DNA of 13,538 nucleotides, from NCBI GenBank assembly GCA_018816605.1, contig JAHIVS010000498.1, forward strand, positions 1 through 13,538, given 5' to 3'. Source of the stretch: Pseudomonadota bacterium (lineage in GTDB: Bacteria > Desulfobacterota > Desulfobacteria > Desulfobacterales > Desulfobacteraceae). Each line of letters opens with the position of its first letter. Position 1 is the stretch's first letter. Made by a program: the position numbers and the translations under genes. Below the pieces are notes generated by a model. The model saw nothing but the letters and a program-made list of their open reading frames with translations, was not told where the DNA came from and searched no databases. Positions 8,123 through 13,538 of the stretch are shown in pieces.

Positions 8123-8788
8123 CTAAAGGTGTGGTTTCCTGTCAACGGGCCGGGTGTTTATCTGCTGAATGCCGCCCAGGGAAAACCAGAAAACATGATC
8201 TGCAAGAAAGTCAATGTTTTCCTGTGTGGGCAGAAACTCCCTGGCGATCCGCTGGATGACGGGTGCTGCAAAGGTATAGTAAACACATTGGCCGATAATG
8301 CTGATGGCGCAGGGCAGTATTTTGTCCATGCCGGCTTTGCCCCGGGACAAATCCGAAATAATGGACACCAGAATCTCTTTGTGGGGTTTTATATAGGTGT
8401 CCACAATGGGTTCAAATGCAGGGGTGGGTTCGAAAAATTCCCGCGCAATGAGTTTTCCCCTGCCCGAGATTCCGCCCCATCCCTCATTGTTCAGGAATCG
8501 GTGGAACATGGCACGGATAAAAGAGCGCAATTGTTGGTCCGGTGCATTGTTTTCTTCGGGGTTTTTCCGATAGGGAAAGCGGTGAAAGCCTTTTGAAAAC
8601 GTATCCTCCAGCACCGCCCGGTAAAGACCTTCCTTGTCCCGGAAATGGTAGTTGACGGCAGCCAGGTTTGCCTGGGCGGCGGTGGCTATCTGACGGATGG
8701 TTGCGGCTTTAAATCCATTTTTGCCAAAAATATCGCCGGCCACATCTATAATTCTTTCTTTTGTCGGCAGGGGTGGTTTTCTGGGCAT
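8123..8788 (-). CDS. cecR: TetR-family repressor, CecR-like
   Basis: This is a DNA-binding regulator, probably a repressor of its own operon. The 221-residue protein begins with a TetR helix-turn-helix domain (about 10-58): TKERIIDVAGDIFGKNGF, then the recognition region TIRQIATAAQANLAAVNYHFRDKEGLY (30-56, residues AAVNYHF typical of the family). The C-terminal part (about 85-210), with ARE at the level of residue 118 and ISIIGQCVYYTFAAPVI, resembles the CecR/DUF1956 ligand-binding domain. Gene order with ybhGFSR downstream matches E. coli cecR (ybiH)-ybhGFSR, which supports the name. The ATG at 8788 is preceded by AAGGAAGG. The gap to ybhG is 25 bases. Two likely operator copies lie 20-60 bases upstream of the start. 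The inducer is unknown. Confidence 0.87.
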   Translation of the reverse strand: MPRKPPLPTKERIIDVAGDIFGKNGFKAATIRQIATAAQANLAAVNYHFRDKEGLYRAVLEDTFSKGFHRFPYRKNPEENNAPDQQLRSFIRAMFHRFLNNEGWGGISGRGKLIAREFFEPTPAFEPIVDTYIKPHKEILVSIISDLSRGKAGMDKILPCAISIIGQCVYYTFAAPVIQRIAREFLPTQENIDFLADHVFWFSLGGIQQINTRPVDRKPHL

Positions 8789-8800
8789 GGCCTTCCTTTA

Positions 8801-8846
8801 TTGAAATATTTGTTTCAAACAAAAAAATAAAACATTTGTTTGAAAA
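8801..8846 (-). promoter_or_regulatory. Probable TetR/CecR-type operator pair and promoter region
   Basis: A perfect 15-bp palindrome, TTTGTTTCAAACAAA, lies at 8809-8823, centred on C8816. A second, less symmetric copy, ATTTGTTTGAAAA at 8834-8846, matches ATTTGTTTCAAAC at 8808-8820 at 11 of 13 positions, with a 26-bp centre-to-centre spacing. An additional TTGAAA at 8801-8806 faces TTTCAA at 8813-8818. The region is very AT-rich and directly precedes cecR. Palindromes of this size just upstream of a TetR gene are commonly its operators. I could not settle exact -35 and -10 boxes here. Confidence 0.6.
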
Positions 8847-8889
8847 TAGCAACCAGAAAGTTCTTTCAGATATCCTTGGCAGGATGCAA

Positions 8890-9729
8890 TTATTTAAATT
8901 GGTTGTGGATCACCAGAAGCACCAGGTAAACAGCGCCGCCCAGAACAATAATGGTGGGGCCGGAAGAAAGGCCGAACGAATAGCTTAACCCTAAGCCGGC
9001 CCAGGTAAAAAGGGCGCAGAAAATTATGGAATAGACCATCATCTGCCAGAGCCTGCGGGCATAAAAAGAGGCGATGGCCGGTGGAATGGTGAGCAGGGCA
9101 ATGACAAGGACGATGCCCACAACCCGTACCAGAAGCACCACGGTCAAAGCCGTTAACACCAGCAGAAGCAGATAAAAAAAACTGGTGTTGATTCCCCGCA
9201 GGTGTGTGAACTCCGTGTCAAAGCACACCCCGAAAAACCGGTTGAAAAAAAGAAGGGAAAATCCGACGACCAGAAGGTCCAGACAAACGACAAAAATCAG
9301 GTCCCGGGTGGAAATCAGCAGAATGTCGCCAAACAGATAGGAGCTGAGGTTAAAATATCCCGGGGTCCTGTCAATAAAGAGGATCCCGGCGGCCATGCCC
9401 ACAGCCCAAAGGGTTCCGATGATGGTGTCTTCCCGCTCTTTTGCATAAATGCTCACAAACCCTACGACAAGGGCCGACAGGACAGCGGCCAGAACCGCAC
9501 CCAGGATGGGGTCTGCCCAGGTGATCCCCATTCTTACCTGAAGGTAAAGGGCAAAACCGATGCCGCCGAACACGGAATGGGAAATGGCTCCGGCCAGGTA
9601 GCCGATACGTTTGGTGGTGACAAAGGTGCCGATGATGCCAAAGGAGATGGAAGCAAGTCCTCCCATGATCATGGACAATTGCAGAAACCGGTTGTCCGGG
9701 TCGGCCAGGGCATTGAAAAACTCAATCAT
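8890..9729 (-). CDS. znuB: Zinc/manganese ABC transporter permease ZnuB
   Basis: This is the integral-membrane channel of an ABC-3 family metal importer. From the ATG at 9729 it has 279 residues and about eight hydrophobic segments. Recognisable family stretches are the early FVTTKRIGYLAGAISHSVFGGIG, with a His in AISHS, and the late VRVVGIVLVIALLTIPPAIA, which contains the coupling region to the ATPase. A reading from ATG 9762 adds MTTAAAKEAIA but has no RBS and would overlap znuC by 41 bases. The inner ATG has a near-perfect AAGGAGG 8 bases upstream and overlaps the znuC stop by 8 bases, so I prefer it. It is the last gene of the znu operon. Zinc versus manganese specificity cannot be decided from the permease alone. 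Confidence 0.9.
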   Translation of the reverse strand: MIEFFNALADPDNRFLQLSMIMGGLASISFGIIGTFVTTKRIGYLAGAISHSVFGGIGFALYLQVRMGITWADPILGAVLAAVLSALVVGFVSIYAKEREDTIIGTLWAVGMAAGILFIDRTPGYFNLSSYLFGDILLISTRDLIFVVCLDLLVVGFSLLFFNRFFGVCFDTEFTHLRGINTSFFYLLLLVLTALTVVLLVRVVGIVLVIALLTIPPAIASFYARRLWQMMVYSIIFCALFTWAGLGLSYSFGLSSGPTIIVLGGAVYLVLLVIHNQFK

Positions 9730-10477
9730 GGCAATGGCCTCCTTCGCTGCAGCGGTGGTCATGGCGGACCATCTTCAGATCGTCGTTGTAAATATCCTTG
9801 ATGAGGGCGCCGTCCATCAGACTGGTGGGATGGATGACCACCCGACGGTTTACGCAGATGACACTTTTGACATACTGGGAGACAAAGCCCAGGTCATGGG
9901 AGACCAAAAGGATGGTCATGTCCGTGTTCAGTTTTTTTAAAATGGAAAAAAGGTTCAGCTCCGTTTCATGGTCCACATTGGCAGTGGGTTCATCCAGCAG
10001 CAGGATGGAAGGGGTGCTGCACATCGCCCTTGCAATCAGGACCCGCTGTTTCTGGCCGCCGGATAATTCACAAAAGCCGGTGTCGGCAAAGGCAGCCATA
10101 TCCACCTCATCGATGGCGGTCAGGGCCATTTGTCTGTCCTGTTTGGAGAACCAGAGTTTTTTTCGGGTAAGCCTTCCCATGAGAACCACATCCAGAACGG
10201 TTGCCGGAAAATTCATATCCAGGTGGGAGAACTGGGGCATGTATCCGATTTTTTCCCTGGCCTGTTCCGGCGGTCGCCCAAATACAAGGATCTTGCCGGT
10301 ATCCGGTTGAATCAACCCTAAAATCAATTTGAGAAGGGTGGTCTTTCCGCCGCCGTTGGGTCCCACAATGCTGGCAAACTCTTTGTTTGTTACCCTGAGA
10401 GTCACATCTTCAAGGATCCGCCGTTTATGATAGGAGAAGGAGACATTTTCTAGGACAATGACCGGGTCAGTCTTCAT
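9722..10477 (-). CDS. znuC: Zinc/manganese ABC transporter ATP-binding protein ZnuC
   Basis: This is the cytoplasmic ATPase that powers metal import through ZnuB. The 251 residues contain Walker A GPNGGGKT (39-46), the Q-loop region YMPQFSHLD (79-87), signature LSGGQKQR (138-145), Walker B ILLLDEP (158-164) and switch His194 in VSHDLG. YMPQ and the DxxFPxTVxDVVLMGR pattern (residues 87-102) are typical of the ABC-3 metal importer ATPases. The C-terminus is unusual: residues 239-251 carry four His and two Cys (H-D-H-R-C-S-E-G-G-H-C-H-D), a possible metal-binding tail that could sense cytoplasmic zinc (inference). The ATG at 10477 has AAGG 7 bases upstream, and the gene begins 14 bases after znuA ends. 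Confidence 0.94.
   Translation of the reverse strand: MKTDPVIVLENVSFSYHKRRILEDVTLRVTNKEFASIVGPNGGGKTTLLKLILGLIQPDTGKILVFGRPPEQAREKIGYMPQFSHLDMNFPATVLDVVLMGRLTRKKLWFSKQDRQMALTAIDEVDMAAFADTGFCELSGGQKQRVLIARAMCSTPSILLLDEPTANVDHETELNLFSILKKLNTDMTILLVSHDLGFVSQYVKSVICVNRRVVIHPTSLMDGALIKDIYNDDLKMVRHDHRCSEGGHCHD
9738..9744 (-). promoter_or_regulatory. Ribosome binding site deciding the znuB start
   Basis: AAGGAGG on the minus strand, 8 bases before ATG 9729, lies inside the end of znuC, where the same bases encode part of its His/Cys-rich tail. This is the strongest RBS in the window and fixes the znuB start. Confidence 0.8.
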
Positions 10478-10491
10478 AGATCATCCTTAAG

Positions 10492-11415
10492 TTAGTGGGC
10501 CAGGCTCGATTCGAGGATACGGGCAATGGCCTCCATGTTCGACAGGTAATCAAAGGCCAAAGGATCAATGGAGACAACACTCCCCTGGATGGCAGCGGCA
10601 ATTTTCTGGGCCGCATTCCGGTCAAACTGTGGCTGGACAAAAATTATCCGTGTCTTTTCCGATTTCACCTTTTTGATAATGGCAGACAATTCTTTTCCCC
10701 TGGGCGCCTTTCCCATGGTTTCAATGGCCACCTGATTCAACCCATAGGCGTCTGTAAAATACCCGAAAACCGGATGGAACACAAAGATATTTTCTCCCTT
10801 GAAGGGGGCAAGCCTTGTTTCAAGGCGCTTGTGAAGCGCATTCAGATCCTTAATAAAGGCTGTTAGGTTTTGTTCATAAAAGGCCCTGCTGTCCGGATCA
10901 GCGCCGATCAATGCCGCGGCCATGGTTTTTGCCTGTTCTATGACCAGCAGAGGGCTCATCCAGATGTGGGGATCTTTTCCCGTATGGTCTTGTTCCCCTG
11001 TCTTGGCGTCATGGGCGTCATGGGCGTCATGGGCATCATGGGCATCATGGGCATCATGGGCATGGGATGCCATTGTCCGGAGCACAATGCCTTTTCGGGT
11101 GTCAACGATCTGAATTTTTCCTGAAATTTCCGTTATTTTATGCAGAATGCCGTTTTCAAAGGGAACCCCTATCCTGAAATAAATATCCGACGAGGTCAGC
11201 GCTTTGATCTGATCGGGTGTGGGTGAATAGGTGGCAGGGCTTTTTCCGGGCTTGACCAGGACATGGACGGCGGCAGCGTCTCCGGCAATCCGTTCCACAA
11301 AATATTTTTGGGGCAGGATGCTCACAAAAACCATTATGGGGTGTTTGGCAAAGGCGGTAACCGGCAGAAGCGTCAGAAAAAGGGTCATGATAATTAAAAG
11401 AGTTCGAAATTTCAT
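10492..11415 (-). CDS. znuA: Zinc/manganese-binding periplasmic protein ZnuA
   Basis: This is the periplasmic receptor of the importer (cluster A-I substrate-binding protein). From ATG 11415 it has 307 residues with a signal peptide MKFRTLLIIMTLFLTLLPVTAFA, probably cleaved after Ala23; there is no lipobox Cys. An upstream in-frame reading to 11487 adds a poor N-terminus, whereas ATG 11415 has GGAGA at 11421-11425. Probable metal ligands by family position are His150 (DPHIWMSP), His214 (FVFHPVFGYF) and Asp284 (SIDPLAFDY). The usual first ligand His, in P(H)xYxPTP, is Ala61 here (PGKSPATYSPTP). A His/Asp-rich loop with six AHD units (residues 119-136), plus nearby His118 and His144, sits just before the His150 block, where zinc-specific members carry their flexible His-rich loop. 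The loop favours zinc over manganese. Confidence 0.92.
   Translation of the reverse strand: MKFRTLLIIMTLFLTLLPVTAFAKHPIMVFVSILPQKYFVERIAGDAAAVHVLVKPGKSPATYSPTPDQIKALTSSDIYFRIGVPFENGILHKITEISGKIQIVDTRKGIVLRTMASHAHDAHDAHDAHDAHDAHDAKTGEQDHTGKDPHIWMSPLLVIEQAKTMAAALIGADPDSRAFYEQNLTAFIKDLNALHKRLETRLAPFKGENIFVFHPVFGYFTDAYGLNQVAIETMGKAPRGKELSAIIKKVKSEKTRIIFVQPQFDRNAAQKIAAAIQGSVVSIDPLAFDYLSNMEAIARILESSLAH
11008..11061 (-). repeat. Six tandem 9-bp units coding for (Ala-His-Asp)6 in ZnuA
   Basis: Six perfect-length 9-base units without interruption encode Ala-His-Asp. On the plus strand three copies of GTCATGGGC (11008-11034) are followed by three copies of ATCATGGGC (11035-11061). They differ only at a silent third codon position (GAC versus GAT). 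The flanks, with CAT codons on one side, look like decayed units. The in-frame length and near-identity point to expansion by slippage or unequal exchange. Confidence 0.93.
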
Positions 11416-11458
11416 TTTTATCTCCGTTTTAAAAACCGACTGTGATGGTAAGGACAGA

Positions 11459-11487
11459 GTAATACAAAACTTTTTGGGGTTTGTCAA
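11459..11487 (-). promoter_or_regulatory. znuA: Sigma70-type promoter of znuACB
   Basis: On the minus strand a perfect TTGACA (-35, 11482-11487) is followed after exactly 17 bases by TATTAC (-10, 11459-11464). This would start transcription near 11452 and give a leader of about 37 bases before the znuA RBS and ATG. The spacer holds an imperfect inverted repeat, ACAAA (11464-11468) and TTTGT (11480-11484), well placed for a Zur/Fur-type repressor, but it does not match any consensus I can name with confidence. Confidence 0.7.
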
Positions 11488-11527
11488 AACCGGTTGTCCT
11501 GTTTTATGTAATGCCGGGTTGGATAAA

Positions 11528-11560
11528 TGAAAAAGAAGCCAGGATGTTTTGCATCCTGGC
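11528..11560 (-). terminator. Intrinsic terminator after the response regulator gene
   Basis: A perfect 9-bp stem, GCCAGGATG (11538-11546) with CATCCTGGC (11552-11560), encloses a 5-base loop. Read on the minus strand it is followed by TTCTTTTTCATTTA. It lies 56 bases past the stop of the response regulator gene and insulates the znu promoter. On the plus strand there is no T tract, so it acts in one direction. Confidence 0.88.
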
Positions 11561-11616
11561 CTCTCTGTTGCAATTATCGTCTCTTGCCAAAGGGTTAAAA
11601 CGGTTTGTTTTCCGGA

Positions 11617-12057
11617 TTACAGGTCACCGCTTCTTCTCAGCAAAAGTCTGACCTCGGCTTTCCGTATCCGCTCTTCCTGCTCATCCTTGCGTTTAAGGGC
11701 AGCCTCCAGCTTGTCCTGGATGTCTTTAAAGTCAGCTGGCTTCATCAGATAATCAAAGGCCCCCAGTTTCATCCCTTCAACCGCGGTCTCCGTAGACCCA
11801 TGACCGGTCAGCAGAATCACCTCAACAAGGGGATACAGGGTCTTGATCTGTTTTAAGACCTGGAGACCGTCCATGCCGGGCATCCGTATATCCAGAATGA
11901 CCACATCAACAGCGGTTGTTTCCATAATCTCGAGTGCCTCCCTGCCGCTGTATGCGGTTGACACTTTTTCTCCCTGGGAGCTTAACCTCAGGGAGAAAAT
12001 TTCAACAAAGTCTTTTTCATCGTCAACGATCAGAACCTTTACAGGTATTTTTATCAT
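11617..12057 (-). CDS. Single-domain response regulator (CheY-like receiver)
   Basis: This cytoplasmic phospho-acceptor of a two-component system has 146 residues consisting of a receiver domain (about 6-122) and a charged helical tail, with no DNA-binding output domain. The phosphorylation site is Asp56 in VVILDIRMPGMDG. The acidic pair is Asp12/Asp13 (VDDE), the switch Thr is Thr84 (LLTGHGS) and the conserved Lys is Lys106 (MKPAD). The LLTGHG and MKPADF motifs resemble receivers of NtrC-type or hybrid systems. The tail (123-141, KRKDEQEERIRKAEVRLLL) may form a short coiled coil. The ATG at 12057 follows GGGAG at a spacing of about 9 bases. The gene lies 41 bases after the anion carrier and probably shares its transcript, ending at the terminator at 11528-11560. 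No histidine kinase is visible, so the partner is unknown. Confidence 0.92.
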   Translation of the reverse strand: MIKIPVKVLIVDDEKDFVEIFSLRLSSQGEKVSTAYSGREALEIMETTAVDVVILDIRMPGMDGLQVLKQIKTLYPLVEVILLTGHGSTETAVEGMKLGAFDYLMKPADFKDIQDKLEAALKRKDEQEERIRKAEVRLLLRRSGDL

Positions 12058-12098
12058 CTGTCTTTCTCCCTACCTATCGTAATGTTATGGATATTTTC

Positions 12099-13538
12099 TT
12101 AAACCAGCCCCAGTATCTTCCACCAGGTTGCTGCAACAAGAACCAGAAGAGACAGCAGGAGCGGTGTTGCAACAAGGCCCACCCTTGTCAGGTCAGAGGA
12201 TTTGAAATACCGGTAAGAATAGGCAATGGCGTTGGGCGGGCAGCCGATCACCAGGAGCATGGCAAAGGAGGTGGCCATTCCCAGGCACAGGGCCAGAATA
12301 GTGGGATTGACCCCTTCCAGCTGGGCCATGGGAATAACGATGGGCAGAATCAGGGCTGCTGCCGCCACATTGGCCATGGCATTGGTGACAAGCGCTCCGA
12401 AAACCCCCACTCCCACAAAAAGAACCAGCCAGCCTTTTCCCTGGATCAGGGGGAAGAAAAGATTGGCAAAATAATCGGCCGCACCGGAATACCCCATGGC
12501 AAGCCCCAGGGAGAGCCCGCCGCCGAAAATGAACAGGGCGGTTCCCCATTCCATATTGTCATTGATGTCTCTCCACTGAAGCACCTTGAACAAAACCAGG
12601 CCGGTCACGCCCAGCATACCGGTAACTGAATAATCAAGTCCGTGAAGCCCCTTGGTCAGCCAGAGGAGGAAGGAAACCCCGATAATCCACAAGGTTTTTT
12701 TCTCTATGCTGGTCAGGGGGCCTATTTCTTCGGTGAATGCAGGTAATTTGAACTTGGGGTCCGGCCGGTAAACCATATAAACAATCAGGACGGCTGCCGG
12801 AACGGTAATGATGGCTGCGGGCAAGGCATAGAGCATCCAGTCGAAAAAAGTGATTTCAATCCCGGTAAACTCTTTTAGAAAGGCGGCGGAAACCATGCAC
12901 CGCCCCCCGCCGATCAAAGAGCCCATACCCCCGCTGGAGGCCGCAAAGGGGATGGACAGCATCATGAACTTGGCTGTATTGGAATAGGGTTCAATGCCAA
13001 TGGCCCGCATCAGGGGCAGCATGGTCACGATCCCGATGGCACAGGCGGCGGCATCATGCATGAACATGGAAGCATATCCCAGACCCATGGCGAGAATAAA
13101 GGTGAACCGGGTGACGCTGGAGCCGGCTTTTTTGATGATAAAATACCCCATGCGCTTGGTAAGGCCTGCCTTGTCAAGGGCAATGGCAAAAATCAAACAG
13201 CACATGATAAAAATAACCACCGGATGCATATAAGGGGCCCAGGCCTCTTTTACATCGGTTATCCTCAGGACGACCAGGGAAACACCGATACACACGGCCG
13301 TTATTTCCAGGGGAATGGGTTCAAATACAAACAGAAAGATCAGAACGGCCAGAATGGCCAGAAATCGTTTTGCCTTTGGCGGTAGTCCGTCCACATATCC
13401 CACGGTGACGGTATCCAGGTTCAACTCTTTTGCTTTTTGCTCCAAGAAATCGACACTTGCCGCCAGGGAGCCGGGCTGGTTTGCCTTTAAAATATAGGAG
13501 ACATCCTCCGCTTGTTCGGCTTTTTTTGCTTTTCCATC
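12099..13538 (-). CDS. DASS/SLC13-family sodium-coupled anion carrier, 5' end outside window
   Basis: This is an inner-membrane carrier of the divalent anion:Na+ symporter family; known substrates in the family include dicarboxylates and sulfate. The frame stays open from the stop at 12099 to the window edge, giving at least 479 residues, so the start is off the window. A start at TTG 13445 would ignore 31 open upstream codons. The visible first 60 or so residues are hydrophilic (DGKAKKAEQAEDVSYILKA and onward), followed by about eleven hydrophobic segments. The C-terminal family hairpin is visible as VTNAMANVAAAALILP (13445-based residues 353-368) and GCPPNAIAYSYRYF (401-414). In the first hairpin the expected SNT is replaced by HDA (FMHDAAACAIG, residues 128-138; codons at 13053-13058 for His-Asp), and the paired loop is SSGGMGSLIGGG. 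The substrate cannot be assigned. The gene is followed by a response regulator 41 bases downstream. Confidence 0.88.
   Translation of the reverse strand, partial: DGKAKKAEQAEDVSYILKANQPGSLAASVDFLEQKAKELNLDTVTVGYVDGLPPKAKRFLAILAVLIFLFVFEPIPLEITAVCIGVSLVVLRITDVKEAWAPYMHPVVIFIMCCLIFAIALDKAGLTKRMGYFIIKKAGSSVTRFTFILAMGLGYASMFMHDAAACAIGIVTMLPLMRAIGIEPYSNTAKFMMLSIPFAASSGGMGSLIGGGRCMVSAAFLKEFTGIEITFFDWMLYALPAAIITVPAAVLIVYMVYRPDPKFKLPAFTEEIGPLTSIEKKTLWIIGVSFLLWLTKGLHGLDYSVTGMLGVTGLVLFKVLQWRDINDNMEWGTALFIFGGGLSLGLAMGYSGAADYFANLFFPLIQGKGWLVLFVGVGVFGALVTNAMANVAAAALILPIVIPMAQLEGVNPTILALCLGMATSFAMLLVIGCPPNAIAYSYRYFKSSDLTRVGLVATPLLLSLLVLVAATWWKILGLV

Noticed and set aside
8098..8145. Longer N-terminus of the adaptor from TTG 8145
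   Set aside because: There is no RBS, it overlaps the cecR stop, and it places 16 polar residues before the membrane anchor; ATG 8097 has a good RBS.
7715..8596. Plus-strand open frame of 293 codons spanning parts of ybhG and cecR
   Set aside because: It crosses two well-supported opposite-strand genes, has no RBS and no recognisable domain.
8847..8892. Terminator for znuACB from the stems GAAAG/CTTTC and ATCCT/AGGAT
   Set aside because: Each stem is only 5 bp and neither is followed by a T tract on the minus strand.
11008..11061. CRISPR-like array
   Set aside because: The units are 9 bases, contiguous and without spacers, and they are in frame within znuA.
10870..11124. Plus-strand frame with (Met-Gly-Val/Ile) repeats
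   Set aside because: This is only the opposite-strand reading of the AHD repeat in znuA.
11416..11487. Longer N-terminus of ZnuA reaching 11487
   Set aside because: It would place a non-signal-like stretch before a perfect signal peptide and would include the predicted promoter region; ATG 11415 has an RBS.
11488..11495. AACCGGTT palindrome near the znuA promoter as a Zur box
   Set aside because: It is only 8 bp, does not extend into its flanks, and lies just upstream of the -35 box; it is too short to support a call.

Overview
The window looks like a chromosomal segment of an anaerobic, probably sulfate-reducing member of the Desulfobacterota (Desulfobacteraceae-like). This is an inference from gene content and protein style: the anaerobic cobalamin enzyme CbiD, a DASS/SLC13 anion carrier, a stand-alone receiver protein and moderate GC. 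No rRNA, tRNA, CRISPR array, insertion sequence, integrase or phage gene was found. Coding density is very high and nearly all genes sit in tightly packed operons.

Layout. (1) Positions 16-2664, plus strand: cbiD (cobalt-precorrin-5B C1-methyltransferase), a GAF-like/GGDEF diguanylate cyclase that overlaps cbiD by 4 bases (ATGA), and trmO/tsaA (tRNA t6A37 methyltransferase) that overlaps the cyclase gene by 44 bases. The three are probably translationally coupled. The operon probably starts upstream of the window. (2) Positions 2684-8788, minus strand: a five-gene export operon in the order cecR-ybhG-ybhF-ybhS-ybhR, the same order as in Escherichia coli. It encodes a TetR/CecR-type repressor, a HlyD-like periplasmic adaptor, a tandem ABC ATPase and two ABC-2 permeases. 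Two copies of a TTTGTTTSAAA element lie just upstream of the repressor gene and probably form its operator. (3) Positions 8890-11415, minus strand: znuA-znuC-znuB, a zinc/manganese-type ABC uptake system. It has a clear sigma70-type promoter (TTGACA, 17 bases, TATTAC) and a His-rich loop in ZnuA built from six tandem 9-bp units. (4) Positions 11617-13538, minus strand: a DASS/SLC13-type carrier, whose 5' end runs off the window, followed by a single-domain response regulator and a strong intrinsic terminator at 11528-11560.

How the parts work together. The ybh block should form one envelope efflux machine: ATPase plus two permeases in the inner membrane, with an adaptor reaching toward an outer-membrane channel encoded elsewhere. 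The first gene of the operon probably represses the whole set. The znu block imports a divalent metal, with ZnuA as periplasmic receptor, ZnuB as channel and ZnuC as motor. The carrier and response regulator probably share a transcript, but no kinase is visible.

Most of the window belongs to known families, and I do not see a wholly new system. The most unusual points are: the diguanylate cyclase and TrmO genes locked into a cobalamin operon; the expandable AHD repeat of ZnuA together with loss of its usual first metal-ligand histidine; the split of good and degenerate ATP-site motifs in the tandem ATPase; and the carrier, which has His-Asp where family members have an SNT motif and which carries a long hydrophilic N-terminal extension.
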